Shown: positions 1-5,878 of the stretch, piece after piece | Layout of the letters: each line of letters opens with the position of its first letter | Position numbering within the stretch: position 1 is the first letter of the stretch | NCBI GenBank assembly: GCA_005787665.1 | Contig: SYAB01000116.1 | Coordinates: 1 to 5,878, forward strand | Source: Actinomycetota bacterium | GTDB lineage: Bacteria > Actinomycetota > Actinomycetes > Mycobacteriales > Mycobacteriaceae | Reading direction: 5' to 3' | Length of the DNA: 5,878 nucleotides | Position numbers and translations under genes: made by a program | Notes under the pieces: model-generated | Databases searched by the model: none | What the model saw: the letters and a program-made list of their open reading frames with translations, nothing else | What the model was told of the DNA's origin: nothing

Positions 1-1170
1 CCGGACATGCACCTCCACCGCACCCGCCTCGCGCAGCATGCGGATCAGGGCACGCTGGGTGTTTCCGCGGACGATCGAATCGTCGACGACGATGAGGCGC
101 TTGCCGCGGATGACCTCTTTGAGCGGGTTGAGCTTGAGCCGGATGCCGAGCTGCCGGATGGTCTGCGAAGGCTGGATGAACGTCCGTCCTACATAGGCGT
201 TCTTCATCAGGCCCTGCCCGAAGGGGATACCGGACTCCTGGGCGTAACCCACTGCCGCGGGGGTCCCGGACTCGGGCACCCCGATGACCAGGTCGGCATC
301 GACCGGCTTCTCCCGGGCCAGCCGGCGGCCGATGTCCACCCGCGCGCCGTGCACCGACCGGCCGGCCAGAACACTGTCCGGCCGGGCCAGATAGACGTAC
401 TCGAACACGCACCCCTTGGGCGTCGGCGGGGCGACTCTGCTCGAGCGGACACCGTCGGCGTCGATGGCCAGTAATTCTCCGGGTTCGATGTCCCGGACGA
501 AGGACGCTCCGACGATGTCCAACGCCGCGGTCTCCGAGGCGACCACCCATCCGCGGTCCAGTCGACCCAGAGACAAAGGCCGCACACCGTGCGGGTCTCG
601 GGCCGCGTAGAGCGTCGTCTCGTCCATGAAGACCAGACAGAAGGCGCCCCGCACACCCGGCAGCAATTCCAGTGCGGCCTGCTCGATGCTCGAGTCCGCC
701 GCGCCTCCGGCGAGTAGGGCGCCGAGGATGTCTGAATCGGTGGTGGCGGCGCCCGGCATGTTGTGGTTGATCAGGCCGGCGGCCCGGGCACGGCTGGCAA
801 GTTCGGTGGTGTTGACGAGATTTCCGTTGTGCCCCAACGCAACTCCGGTTCCAGCCGCGGTGTTGCGGAACACCGGCTGGGCGTTCTCCCAGGTTGTCGA
901 TCCGGTGGTCGAGTAGCGGCAGTGCCCGATCGCGACATGTCCGGGCATCGCACCGAGGGTCTGCTCATCGAAAACCTGACTGACCAGGCCGAGATCCTTG
1001 AACACCAGCACCTGTGAACCGTCGGCCACGGCGATGCCGGCCGCCTCCTGACCCCGGTGCTGCAACGCGTACAGACCGTAGTAGGTGAGCTTGGCGACCT
1101 CCTCGCCCGGCGCCCAGACGCCGAAGACGCCGCATTCTTCACGAGGGGGGTTTTCCAGTTGACCGGTCAC
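1..1170 (-). CDS. purF: Amidophosphoribosyltransferase PurF (3' end missing)
   Basis: First committed enzyme of de novo purine synthesis, cytoplasmic: PRPP plus glutamine gives 5-phosphoribosylamine. The window holds codons 1-390; the family is usually a little over 500 residues. The N-terminal glutaminase (class II, Ntn) domain has REECGVFGVW with catalytic Cys13, which must become N-terminal by removal of a 12-residue propeptide. It also shows LQHRGQEAAGI (36-46), GHCRYSTTG (82-90, Arg85), GHNGNLVN (113-120) and TTDSD (143-147). The phosphoribosyltransferase domain shows GVPESGTPAAVGYA (297-310), the flexible-loop sequence SQTIRQLGIRLKLNP (335-349) and the PRPP-binding loop VVDDSIVRGNT (361-371). 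Cys254 matches the first [4Fe-4S] ligand of Bacillus-type PurF; the other ligands lie beyond the edge. I chose GTG 1170 because it has an AGGGAG site and leaves a propeptide of normal size. The frame stays open to 1260, so a longer N-terminus from TTG 1230 is possible but lacks a ribosome site. Confidence 0.97.
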   Translation of the reverse strand, partial: MTGQLENPPREECGVFGVWAPGEEVAKLTYYGLYALQHRGQEAAGIAVADGSQVLVFKDLGLVSQVFDEQTLGAMPGHVAIGHCRYSTTGSTTWENAQPVFRNTAAGTGVALGHNGNLVNTTELASRARAAGLINHNMPGAATTDSDILGALLAGGAADSSIEQAALELLPGVRGAFCLVFMDETTLYAARDPHGVRPLSLGRLDRGWVVASETAALDIVGASFVRDIEPGELLAIDADGVRSSRVAPPTPKGCVFEYVYLARPDSVLAGRSVHGARVDIGRRLAREKPVDADLVIGVPESGTPAAVGYAQESGIPFGQGLMKNAYVGRTFIQPSQTIRQLGIRLKLNPLKEVIRGKRLIVVDDSIVRGNTQRALIRMLREAGAVEVHVR

Positions 1171-1181
1171 GATGTGGGCTA

Positions 1182-1187
1182 CTCCCT
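1182..1187 (-). promoter_or_regulatory. purF: Ribosome binding site deciding the purF start
   Basis: AGGGAG on the minus strand, ending 11 nt before GTG 1170. It is the only purine-rich site in the gap that serves an in-frame start, and it supports GTG 1170 over the upstream TTG at 1230. The spacing is slightly long. Confidence 0.6.
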
Positions 1188-1207
1188 GGCGGGTCGGTGG
1201 CGTGGTC

Positions 1208-1238
1208 AGTCTACGGCCCCGAGTGGCCAAATCGGCAA
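1208..1238 (-). promoter_or_regulatory. purF: Possible SigA-type promoter for purF
   Basis: Reading the minus strand, TTGCCG (1238-1233) is followed after 19 nt by TAGACT (1213-1208). The second hexamer fits the mycobacterial TANNNT -10 pattern; the first is only a partial -35 match and the spacer is long. Transcription from about 1201 would give a leader of roughly 30 nt. It lies in the only non-coding gap of the window, so a second, purF-proximal promoter is reasonable. It is based on eye matching only. Confidence 0.3.
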
Positions 1239-1265
1239 TCGAAACCGGTGATGAATCCGGCTATG

Positions 1266-1664
1266 TCAGCCCGCCCCACCCTCCGACAGGCTGACCAGCG
1301 GAAACCATGGGGATATCTCAGCGGCCCGAGCCCCGGAGACCATCAGCAGGCCCTTGCCGAGGGCCTGCTCGAAGGACATCAGCCCGGCGGCCAGGAGGAG
1401 CCAGGTGCGGGGGTCGGTCTCGACCACGTTGGGCGGTGTGCCGCGGGTGTGGCGCGGGCCGGAAATGCATTGCACCGCAACGAAAGGAGGCACCCTCACC
1501 TCGACACTGGCGCCGGGGGCCGAGACGGTCAGGGTCCGCGCGGTCAGCCGGACGGCGGAGGCGAGGGCGGCCCGGTCGGGATGCGGCGCGTCAGCGTCGA
1601 ACAACCAGGGCCCGACCGCCTGGACGGCCTCGCGGGCTTCCTCGGGGTCGATGCGGCGGCTCAC
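1266..1664 (-). CDS. Small sterol-carrier-like (SCP_3 type) protein
   Basis: A 132-residue soluble protein without signal peptide or membrane segment. It resembles the actinobacterial 'sterol carrier family protein' found just before purF (Rv0807 in M. tuberculosis, from memory). Recognisable parts are an acidic helical N-terminus (5-17), a beta-rich middle with VEVRVPPFVAVQC (54-66), the conserved HTRGTPPNVVETDPRTWL block (72-89), and a C-terminal helix-and-strand pair (93-113). In SCP2-like folds this region lines a hydrophobic pocket, so lipid or other apolar ligand binding is plausible but unproven; no catalytic residues are evident. The start is GTG, overlapping the protease TGA as GTGA, with GGAG 7 nt upstream. 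It ends 95 nt before purF. The name is a fold assignment: sterol transport has not been shown, and a role linked to PurF cannot be excluded given the conserved proximity. Confidence 0.85.
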   Translation of the reverse strand: MSRRIDPEEAREAVQAVGPWLFDADAPHPDRAALASAVRLTARTLTVSAPGASVEVRVPPFVAVQCISGPRHTRGTPPNVVETDPRTWLLLAAGLMSFEQALGKGLLMVSGARAAEISPWFPLVSLSEGGAG

Positions 1665-2290
1665 CGCAGGGCTCCGGTGAAGCGCTGCACCCCGAGGGCG
1701 GCGATCGCCCCGGCCTCGTTGATGGCGAGGTGGGCCAGCATCGGCGCAAGGACGCTGCCGGAGCGTTCGGCGAGCAGGGCGAACGCCCAGCCGGCCAACC
1801 CGGTGACCACGACTGTGCCCAGTAACGGCTCTCCGGTGTCGAGGGCGTCGGGAAGGTGGCTGAGTCCGAAGGTGGCCGCTTGCAGCAGCCGCCCGCCGGT
1901 CGGCCCGAAGCCGTCGCCCGCCACCCTGGCCAGCGCACCGCGGAAGGCGGTCTCCTCACTCCACACGGTGCCCAGCGGAATCTCCACCGCCAGCCAGTGC
2001 CCCGCCCGCGGCGGCAGGTCGCGCTGATCCATCGCGGCACGGACCCGGGGCAGCGCACTGGCGGCAGCCACCCCGGCCGCGACGGCGGCCGCCGCCGCCG
2101 CCCCGTATCGCAGCCCCGTGTGCACCTGCGGGGGACGCAGTCCCAGCGGCGCCCTCACGGCAAGGGCCAGGGCGGTGCCGAGCGTTGCCTGCACCACCGG
2201 GTGCCGGCGCCACGGATGCGCCAGCCCGGCGGTGAAACTCCACCCCACCAGCGCCGCGGACAGCGCGACGGCGCGGCGCGCCGCGCTCAC
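1661..2290 (-). CDS. CPBP-family intramembrane metalloprotease
   Basis: A 209-residue hydrophobic protein of the CPBP (CAAX protease / bacteriocin-processing, formerly Abi) family. All three family motifs are present: EETAFR (Glu112, Glu113, Arg117; EExxxR), FGLSH (Phe141, His145; FxxxH) and HLAIN (His187, Asn191; HxxxN). These residues form the metal site in characterised relatives, so the protein looks catalytically intact. There are about six or seven hydrophobic segments, including a very Ala-rich one at 64-80. Actinobacteria do not generally prenylate CAAX proteins, so the substrate is unknown; peptide or membrane-protein cleavage is family inference. I chose GTG 2290 because it overlaps the preceding TGA as GTGA, has GGAG 5 nt upstream and gives a normal family length. 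The same frame stays open upstream to 2641, but only inside the hydrolase gene and with an Arg-rich composition unlike this family. As I recall, M. tuberculosis has a 209-residue protein (Rv0804) just after purL, possibly the orthologue. Confidence 0.9.
   Translation of the reverse strand: MSAARRAVALSAALVGWSFTAGLAHPWRRHPVVQATLGTALALAVRAPLGLRPPQVHTGLRYGAAAAAAVAAGVAAASALPRVRAAMDQRDLPPRAGHWLAVEIPLGTVWSEETAFRGALARVAGDGFGPTGGRLLQAATFGLSHLPDALDTGEPLLGTVVVTGLAGWAFALLAERSGSVLAPMLAHLAINEAGAIAALGVQRFTGALR
1672..1675 (-). promoter_or_regulatory. Ribosome binding site for the SCP-like gene
   Basis: GGAG on the minus strand, 7 nt before GTG 1664 and inside the last codons of the protease gene. It supports the GTGA-overlap start. 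Confidence 0.55.
2088..2102. repeat. Short (GCC)5 trinucleotide tract
   Basis: Five perfect GCC units on the plus strand. On the minus strand they fall within the Ala run (64-69) of a predicted membrane segment of the protease. Slippage would keep the frame and change only the number of alanines. Confidence 0.6.
2271..2286. repeat. 16-bp perfect GC-only palindrome at the protease start
   Basis: GCGCGGCGCGCCGCGC reads identically on both strands. On the transcript it begins directly after GTGA, covering about codons 2-7 of the protease gene, and can fold into a 6-bp all-GC stem with a 4-nt loop. It could hinder independent initiation, or it may simply reflect codons for a Ser-Ala-Ala-Arg-Arg-Ala start in a GC-rich genome. 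Confidence 0.6.
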
Positions 2291-4014
2291 GCGAACTCCG
2301 GGCCGCCGGCGGCGATCAGCTTCTCCAGCCACCGCCGAATCCGGTCGGTGTCGAACGTCGTCCACCCGTCCGGCGCAGCCACCGCCACCCAGCCGTCGAG
2401 CTGGCCCGCCCCGTAGTTGTGCCCGTGGCCGGTCGGTGTCCCGACGGAGTCGGTGACATTGCCCGCCATATCGGCACTCACCTGCCAGAAGGTCACGATC
2501 GGGTACCAGCGCATCGACGGGCTGCGATCGATACCGGGGGGCTCGCGCAACCAGTCCGGCTTCCGGAACAACAGGTCCGGCGACCACCACACCACCGGAT
2601 CGGAGGCATGCTGCAGGAACAGCACCCGGGTCGGACCCCACGGCGGATCGCCGGCCACCGCCGCGATCTCGCCGGAACCGGCCGCCTGGGCGAAGCGCAC
2701 GATACGGCCGTCGTCATAGCGTGGCTGCACTTCGGGCGTCCCGGGATCACGCCGGGCGGTCACCGCCTTCCACAATCGGCTGGCGTTGGGCGGCCCGACC
2801 CACAACACCGACGCGAAGTCCATCTCGACGATGTCGGGCAGGTATCCGAACGCTCCTTGGCCGGCCATCGACCCGAGGCTTTCGCCGTAGAGGGCCAGTC
2901 GCGGGCGCCCCTCTGCCGGCCAGCCCAGCCACCGCTGGTGAATGGCGTCCACCATCGCCCGCCCAGACTCGACGGACTTCTCCTGGTCGGCGAGGAACGA
3001 GATCCAACTCGGCAGATACGAGTACTGCATCCCCACCAGCGCAGTGTCCCCGTTGTACATCGCCTCGATCGCCCGCGCCGCTACCGGGTCCACCCATCCT
3101 GTCCCGGTGGTCGGGACGATCACCAGCAACTTGCGTTCGAAGGCGCGGGTGCGCGCCAACTCCGAGAGCAGCAACGCGACCCGGCCCGCCGTGGTCTCGG
3201 CGGACTGCAGTCCCGCGTAGATCCTGATCGGCTCGCGTGCCGGGCGGCCGTTGAGTTCGGTCAACTCGGCGGCCGTCGGGCCGGTGCCGGTGAAATTGCG
3301 GCCCTGGAAACCGAGGCTGTCCCACGCGACGAAGGAGTCCGGACTGCCGGACCGCTCGGGGCGGGTCGGTTGTTCGACCCCGGCGCGGGTAGTCGCGTTC
3401 TGGGGTTGGAACACCGCGCTGGCACCGGCCAGGAAGCCGCGGACCAGCACCCCGTTCACGAGGGTCACGATCAGGATGACGGTCAGCGCGGTGCCGATGA
3501 ACACGGCGACCTCGTCGTTGATGTTCCAGCGCCGGATCATCACCCGGGCCAGGAATCTGATCGCGTCCTTGACCACCCTCGCGGTGGCGACCAGGGCGGC
3601 ACCCGTCATCAGGGCGACCGCCAACGTCCGCAGGTAGCCGGGCGTCTCCGGACCCTGGATCCCCATCAGCTCGGCAACCTCCCGTTGCCAGGACGCCGCG
3701 GGGACGACCATCAGCACGCTGGCTCCGACCGACACCGCGACCGAGAACACGACGAGCCACCGCCGCACCCCGGCAGGCAGCGGCCACCACGGGCGGCCGC
3801 GGAGCACCACCGCTCGCGCCAGCGCACCGAGCAGCACCCCGATGCCGTAACCGATGGCGGCGTTGATCCCGCCGATGATGCCTCCGGTCAGCCAGTCTCG
3901 CGGGAGCAGCGAGGGAGTGAGCGACAGGCAGAAGAACACCGCGGCGACGACGACACCGGTGACGTCCAGGCGCACCAGACTCCACGCCCAGCCGATCACC
4001 GAGGAGCGTGTCAT
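2287..4014 (-). CDS. Membrane-anchored alpha/beta-hydrolase (Abhydrolase_9 / DUF2319 type)
   Basis: A 575-residue protein with two parts. The N-terminal third holds about five hydrophobic segments (near 17-35, 44-66, 86-106, 129-147 and 169-192). The rest is a soluble alpha/beta-hydrolase domain (about 235-565). The nucleophile elbow is YGESLGS, giving Ser379 in a GxSxG motif. Asp472 in HASDPV is a good candidate acid, and His530 or His532 in TGHGHNYG is the likely base. The loops at 67-85 and 147-168 are Arg/Lys-rich, so by the positive-inside rule the N-terminus is inside and the catalytic domain faces outward (inference). The architecture fits the actinobacterial Abhydrolase_9 family, of which Rv1069c is, from memory, a member. 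Its substrate is not established; an ester or lipid is a guess. The start is ATG, overlapping the purL TGA as ATGA; only a weak AGG lies 8 nt upstream, so reinitiation after PurL is probable. Confidence 0.9.
   Translation of the reverse strand: MTRSSVIGWAWSLVRLDVTGVVVAAVFFCLSLTPSLLPRDWLTGGIIGGINAAIGYGIGVLLGALARAVVLRGRPWWPLPAGVRRWLVVFSVAVSVGASVLMVVPAASWQREVAELMGIQGPETPGYLRTLAVALMTGAALVATARVVKDAIRFLARVMIRRWNINDEVAVFIGTALTVILIVTLVNGVLVRGFLAGASAVFQPQNATTRAGVEQPTRPERSGSPDSFVAWDSLGFQGRNFTGTGPTAAELTELNGRPAREPIRIYAGLQSAETTAGRVALLLSELARTRAFERKLLVIVPTTGTGWVDPVAARAIEAMYNGDTALVGMQYSYLPSWISFLADQEKSVESGRAMVDAIHQRWLGWPAEGRPRLALYGESLGSMAGQGAFGYLPDIVEMDFASVLWVGPPNASRLWKAVTARRDPGTPEVQPRYDDGRIVRFAQAAGSGEIAAVAGDPPWGPTRVLFLQHASDPVVWWSPDLLFRKPDWLREPPGIDRSPSMRWYPIVTFWQVSADMAGNVTDSVGTPTGHGHNYGAGQLDGWVAVAAPDGWTTFDTDRIRRWLEKLIAAGGPEFA
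2296..2299 (-). promoter_or_regulatory. Ribosome binding site for the CPBP protease gene
   Basis: GGAG on the minus strand, 5 nt before GTG 2290 and inside the last codons of the hydrolase gene. It supports the short 209-residue form over an upstream extension into the hydrolase gene. Confidence 0.55.
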
Positions 4015-5878
4015 CCGAAAAGCCTGGGCAGCACCCCTTCTGAGATGCTGCGCAGTTCCGCCAGCGAGACGGTGAAAAGCCCCTGCACCTCAATCGCGTC
4101 CGATCCGTCATCGGAGACGCCGATCCGGGTTGCGGGCAGTCCGCGCGCCTCGCACATCGCCACGAACCGGCTCTCCTCGGTTCGCGGCACGGCGACCAGG
4201 GCGCGCCCAGCGGACTCGGAGAACAGCAGCACGAACGGATCGGCGCCTTCGGGAAGCACCAGGCGACAACCGGTCTCACCGGCCAGCGCGGCTTCGACGA
4301 CGGCCTGCATGAGACCACCCTCGCTCAGGTCATGGGCCGCTGAGGCCAGCCCGTCGCGACTCGCGGCGACCAGCACCTCGGCGAGCAGCCTCTCTCGAGC
4401 CAGATCGACCCGCGGCGGGATTCCGCCGAGATGGTCGGCGGTCACCTGGGCCCAGATCGAACCGTCGAACTCATCGGCGGTGTCACCCAGCAGGTAGAGC
4501 GTCTCCCCCGGTTCGTTGCCCAGGCCGGTGTGCAAACGTCGACGCTCATCGTCGAGCACACCGAGCACACCGACCACCGGGGTCGGCAGGATCGGGGTGG
4601 ACCCAGTCTGGTTGTAGAAGCTCACGTTACCGCCGGTCACCGGGATCCCCAGGGCCGCACAGCCGTCGGCCAACCCCCGGACCGCCTGCGCGAACTGCCA
4701 CATCACGCCGGGGTCCTCGGGCGAACCGAAGTTCAGACAGTTGGTCACCGCGATCGGGATCGCGCCGGTGACCGCGACATTGCGATAGGCCTCCGCCAGC
4801 GCCAACTGGGCGCCGGCGTACGGGTCGAGCTGGGTATAGCGGCCCGAGGCGTCGGTCGACACCGCGATCCCACGCTGGGTCTGCTCGTCGATACGCAGCA
4901 CGCCGCCGTCGGCGTGTTCGGCGAGCACGGTGTTGCCGCGCACATAGCGGTCGTACTGCTCGGTGATGAAAGCCCGGCTGCACAGATGTGGACTGCCGAG
5001 CATGGCGAGCAGCGTCGCGCGTAACTCCTCGCCGGTAGCCGGCCGGGGCAGGGCCGCGGTGGTGTCGTCGTTGAGCGCATCCTGAAAGTCGGGACGGGCC
5101 AGCGGTCGCTGATAGACCGGGCCCTCGTGCGCGACGGTACGCGGCGGGACGTCGACGACGGTCTCGCCGTGCCAGGTGATCCTCAGCCGATCGCCGTCGG
5201 CGACCTCGCCGATGACGGTGGCCAGCACGTCCCATTTGCGGCAGACCGCCATGAAGGCATCGACGTTCTCCGGGGAGACCACCGCGCACATGCGCTCCTG
5301 GGACTCACTGGAGAGCACTTCGGCGGGGGTCATATTCGCCGCACGAAGCGGCACCCGGTCCAGTTCGATCGTCATCCCGCCATCACCGGCTGAGGCCAAC
5401 TCCGAGGTGGCGCAGGATAATCCGGCCCCGCCGAGATCCTGTATGCCGATCACCAGCCCCGCGGCGTAGAGCTCCAGGCAGCACTCGATGAGCACCTTCT
5501 CGGTGAACGGGTCACCCACCTGCACGCTGGGCAGTTTCTTGCGGCCCGCCCCGGATTCGTCGCCGGCGAAGGTGTCACTGGCCAGCACCGACACCCCACC
5601 GATACCGTCCAGCCCGGTCCGGGCGCCGAAGAGGACGATCTTGTTCCCCGCGCCGGAGGCGAACGCCAGGTGCAGGTCCTCCTTGCGAAGCACCCCGACG
5701 CACATCGCATTGACCAGTGGGTTGCCGGCGTAGGAGGCGTCGAACACCGTCTCGCCGCCGATATTGGGCAGCCCGAGAGAGTTGCCGTAGCCACCGATCC
5801 CGCGCACCACCCCGTCGAGCACCCGGCGGGTGTCCGGGGCGTCGGCCGCACCGAACCTCAGCTGATCCATGACCGCCA
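4011..5878 (-). CDS. purL: Phosphoribosylformylglycinamidine synthase subunit PurL (5' end missing)
   Basis: Catalytic subunit of FGAM synthase, cytoplasmic. It converts FGAR, ATP and glutamine-derived ammonia to FGAM, step 4 of de novo purine synthesis. The frame is open to the right window edge. The ATG at 5870 encodes an internal Met (preceded by Ala-Val, as in mycobacterial PurL), so roughly 130 N-terminal residues lie outside. Counting from that Met, visible signatures are [14 protein letters not shown] (31-44), the [16 protein letters not shown] block (119-134), [18 protein letters not shown] (142-159), [10 protein letters not shown] (307-316), NCLNFGSPE (377-385), [11 protein letters not shown] (412-422) and AHDLSEGG (512-519). 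It ends at a natural TGA. The absence of a C-terminal glutaminase domain marks the small PurL type, which works with separate PurS and PurQ; neither is in the window. A short Gly/Ser/Asp-rich stretch (102-109) seems slightly longer than in M. tuberculosis as I recall it. The stop overlaps the next gene's start by 4 nt. Confidence 0.97.
   Translation of the reverse strand, partial: AVMDQLRFGAADAPDTRRVLDGVVRGIGGYGNSLGLPNIGGETVFDASYAGNPLVNAMCVGVLRKEDLHLAFASGAGNKIVLFGARTGLDGIGGVSVLASDTFAGDESGAGRKKLPSVQVGDPFTEKVLIECCLELYAAGLVIGIQDLGGAGLSCATSELASAGDGGMTIELDRVPLRAANMTPAEVLSSESQERMCAVVSPENVDAFMAVCRKWDVLATVIGEVADGDRLRITWHGETVVDVPPRTVAHEGPVYQRPLARPDFQDALNDDTTAALPRPATGEELRATLLAMLGSPHLCSRAFITEQYDRYVRGNTVLAEHADGGVLRIDEQTQRGIAVSTDASGRYTQLDPYAGAQLALAEAYRNVAVTGAIPIAVTNCLNFGSPEDPGVMWQFAQAVRGLADGCAALGIPVTGGNVSFYNQTGSTPILPTPVVGVLGVLDDERRRLHTGLGNEPGETLYLLGDTADEFDGSIWAQVTADHLGGIPPRVDLARERLLAEVLVAASRDGLASAAHDLSEGGLMQAVVEAALAGETGCRLVLPEGADPFVLLFSESAGRALVAVPRTEESRFVAMCEARGLPATRIGVSDDGSDAIEVQGLFTVSLAELRSISEGVLPRLFG

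Larger units (their letters stand above)
1171..1265. other. 95-nt gap between the SCP-like gene and purF
   Basis: The only non-coding stretch of note. It holds the possible promoter and the purF ribosome binding site. A GGCC-6 nt-GGCC inverted pair (1227-1214) overlaps the promoter spacer and start of the -10, but has only 4 bp and no following T run, so it is not a convincing terminator. No purine riboswitch or PurR-box match was recognised by eye. Confidence 0.7.

Noticed and set aside
1141..1170. Possible frameshift at the 6-C run in the purF leader
   Set aside because: A careful recount gives exactly six C, which keeps GTG 1170 in frame with REECGVFGVW; no frameshift is needed.
1214..1227. 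GGCC inverted pair as a terminator before purF
   Set aside because: Only 4 bp with a 6-nt loop and no T run; such pairs arise by chance at this GC content.
1197..2027. 276-codon plus-strand frame opposite the SCP-like and protease genes
   Set aside because: Low-complexity Arg/Gly/Pro shadow of two supported minus-strand genes, with no family resemblance.
1661..2290. CPBP protein as evidence of a bacteriocin or phage-defence locus
   Set aside because: No peptide precursor, transporter, nuclease or toxin gene nearby; the neighbours are core purine genes in conserved order.
2291..2641. N-terminal extension of the protease frame to 326 residues
   Set aside because: The added part lies wholly within the hydrolase gene, is Arg-rich and not membrane-like, while GTG 2290 has a good ribosome site and a 4-nt overlap.
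2747..4318. 523-codon minus-strand frame overlapping the hydrolase and purL
   Set aside because: Arg/Pro-rich out-of-frame reading of two well-supported genes; no recognisable motif and it would cross the purL stop junction.
2419..4497. 692-codon plus-strand open frame opposite the hydrolase and the end of purL
   Set aside because: Opposite the hydrolase its codons lie in register, so stops would need TTA, CTA or TCA sense codons, which are rare at this GC content. The translation is Arg/His/Pro/Gly-rich, lacks any domain, and overlaps two convincing genes.

Overview
The window looks like a housekeeping stretch of a high-GC actinobacterial chromosome, most likely a mycobacterium (Mycobacterium/Mycolicibacterium type). 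The PurL and PurF segments read almost residue for residue like the mycobacterial proteins as I remember them, GTG starts are common, and codons are strongly GC3-biased. No search was run, so the genus is an inference. Every gene I can support lies on the minus strand, and transcription runs from high to low coordinates.

Layout in transcription order: (1) purL, missing its 5' end at the right edge of the window (4011-5878); (2) a 575-residue membrane-anchored alpha/beta-hydrolase of the Abhydrolase_9 type (2287-4014); (3) a 209-residue CPBP-family intramembrane metalloprotease (1661-2290); (4) a 132-residue sterol-carrier-like protein (1266-1664); (5) a 95-nt gap with a possible promoter and a ribosome binding site; (6) purF, starting at GTG 1170 and cut at the left edge after 390 codons. 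The first four genes are joined by three consecutive 4-nt stop/start overlaps (ATGA, GTGA, GTGA), a strong sign of one translationally coupled transcript.

Functionally, PurF carries out step 1 and PurL step 4 of de novo purine synthesis. The three genes between them look membrane- or lipid-directed: a hydrolase whose catalytic domain is predicted to face outward, a membrane protease with all its metal-site motifs, and a small SCP-like protein. Nothing in the sequence ties their chemistry to purines. The safest reading is shared expression with a growth-linked operon. No mobile element, CRISPR array, RNA gene, phage remnant or convincing terminator is visible. The long plus-strand reading frames are shadows caused by codon bias. 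I find no evidence of an undescribed defence or mobile system; the points worth checking are the coupling pattern, the accessory membrane genes and a strong palindrome at the protease start.
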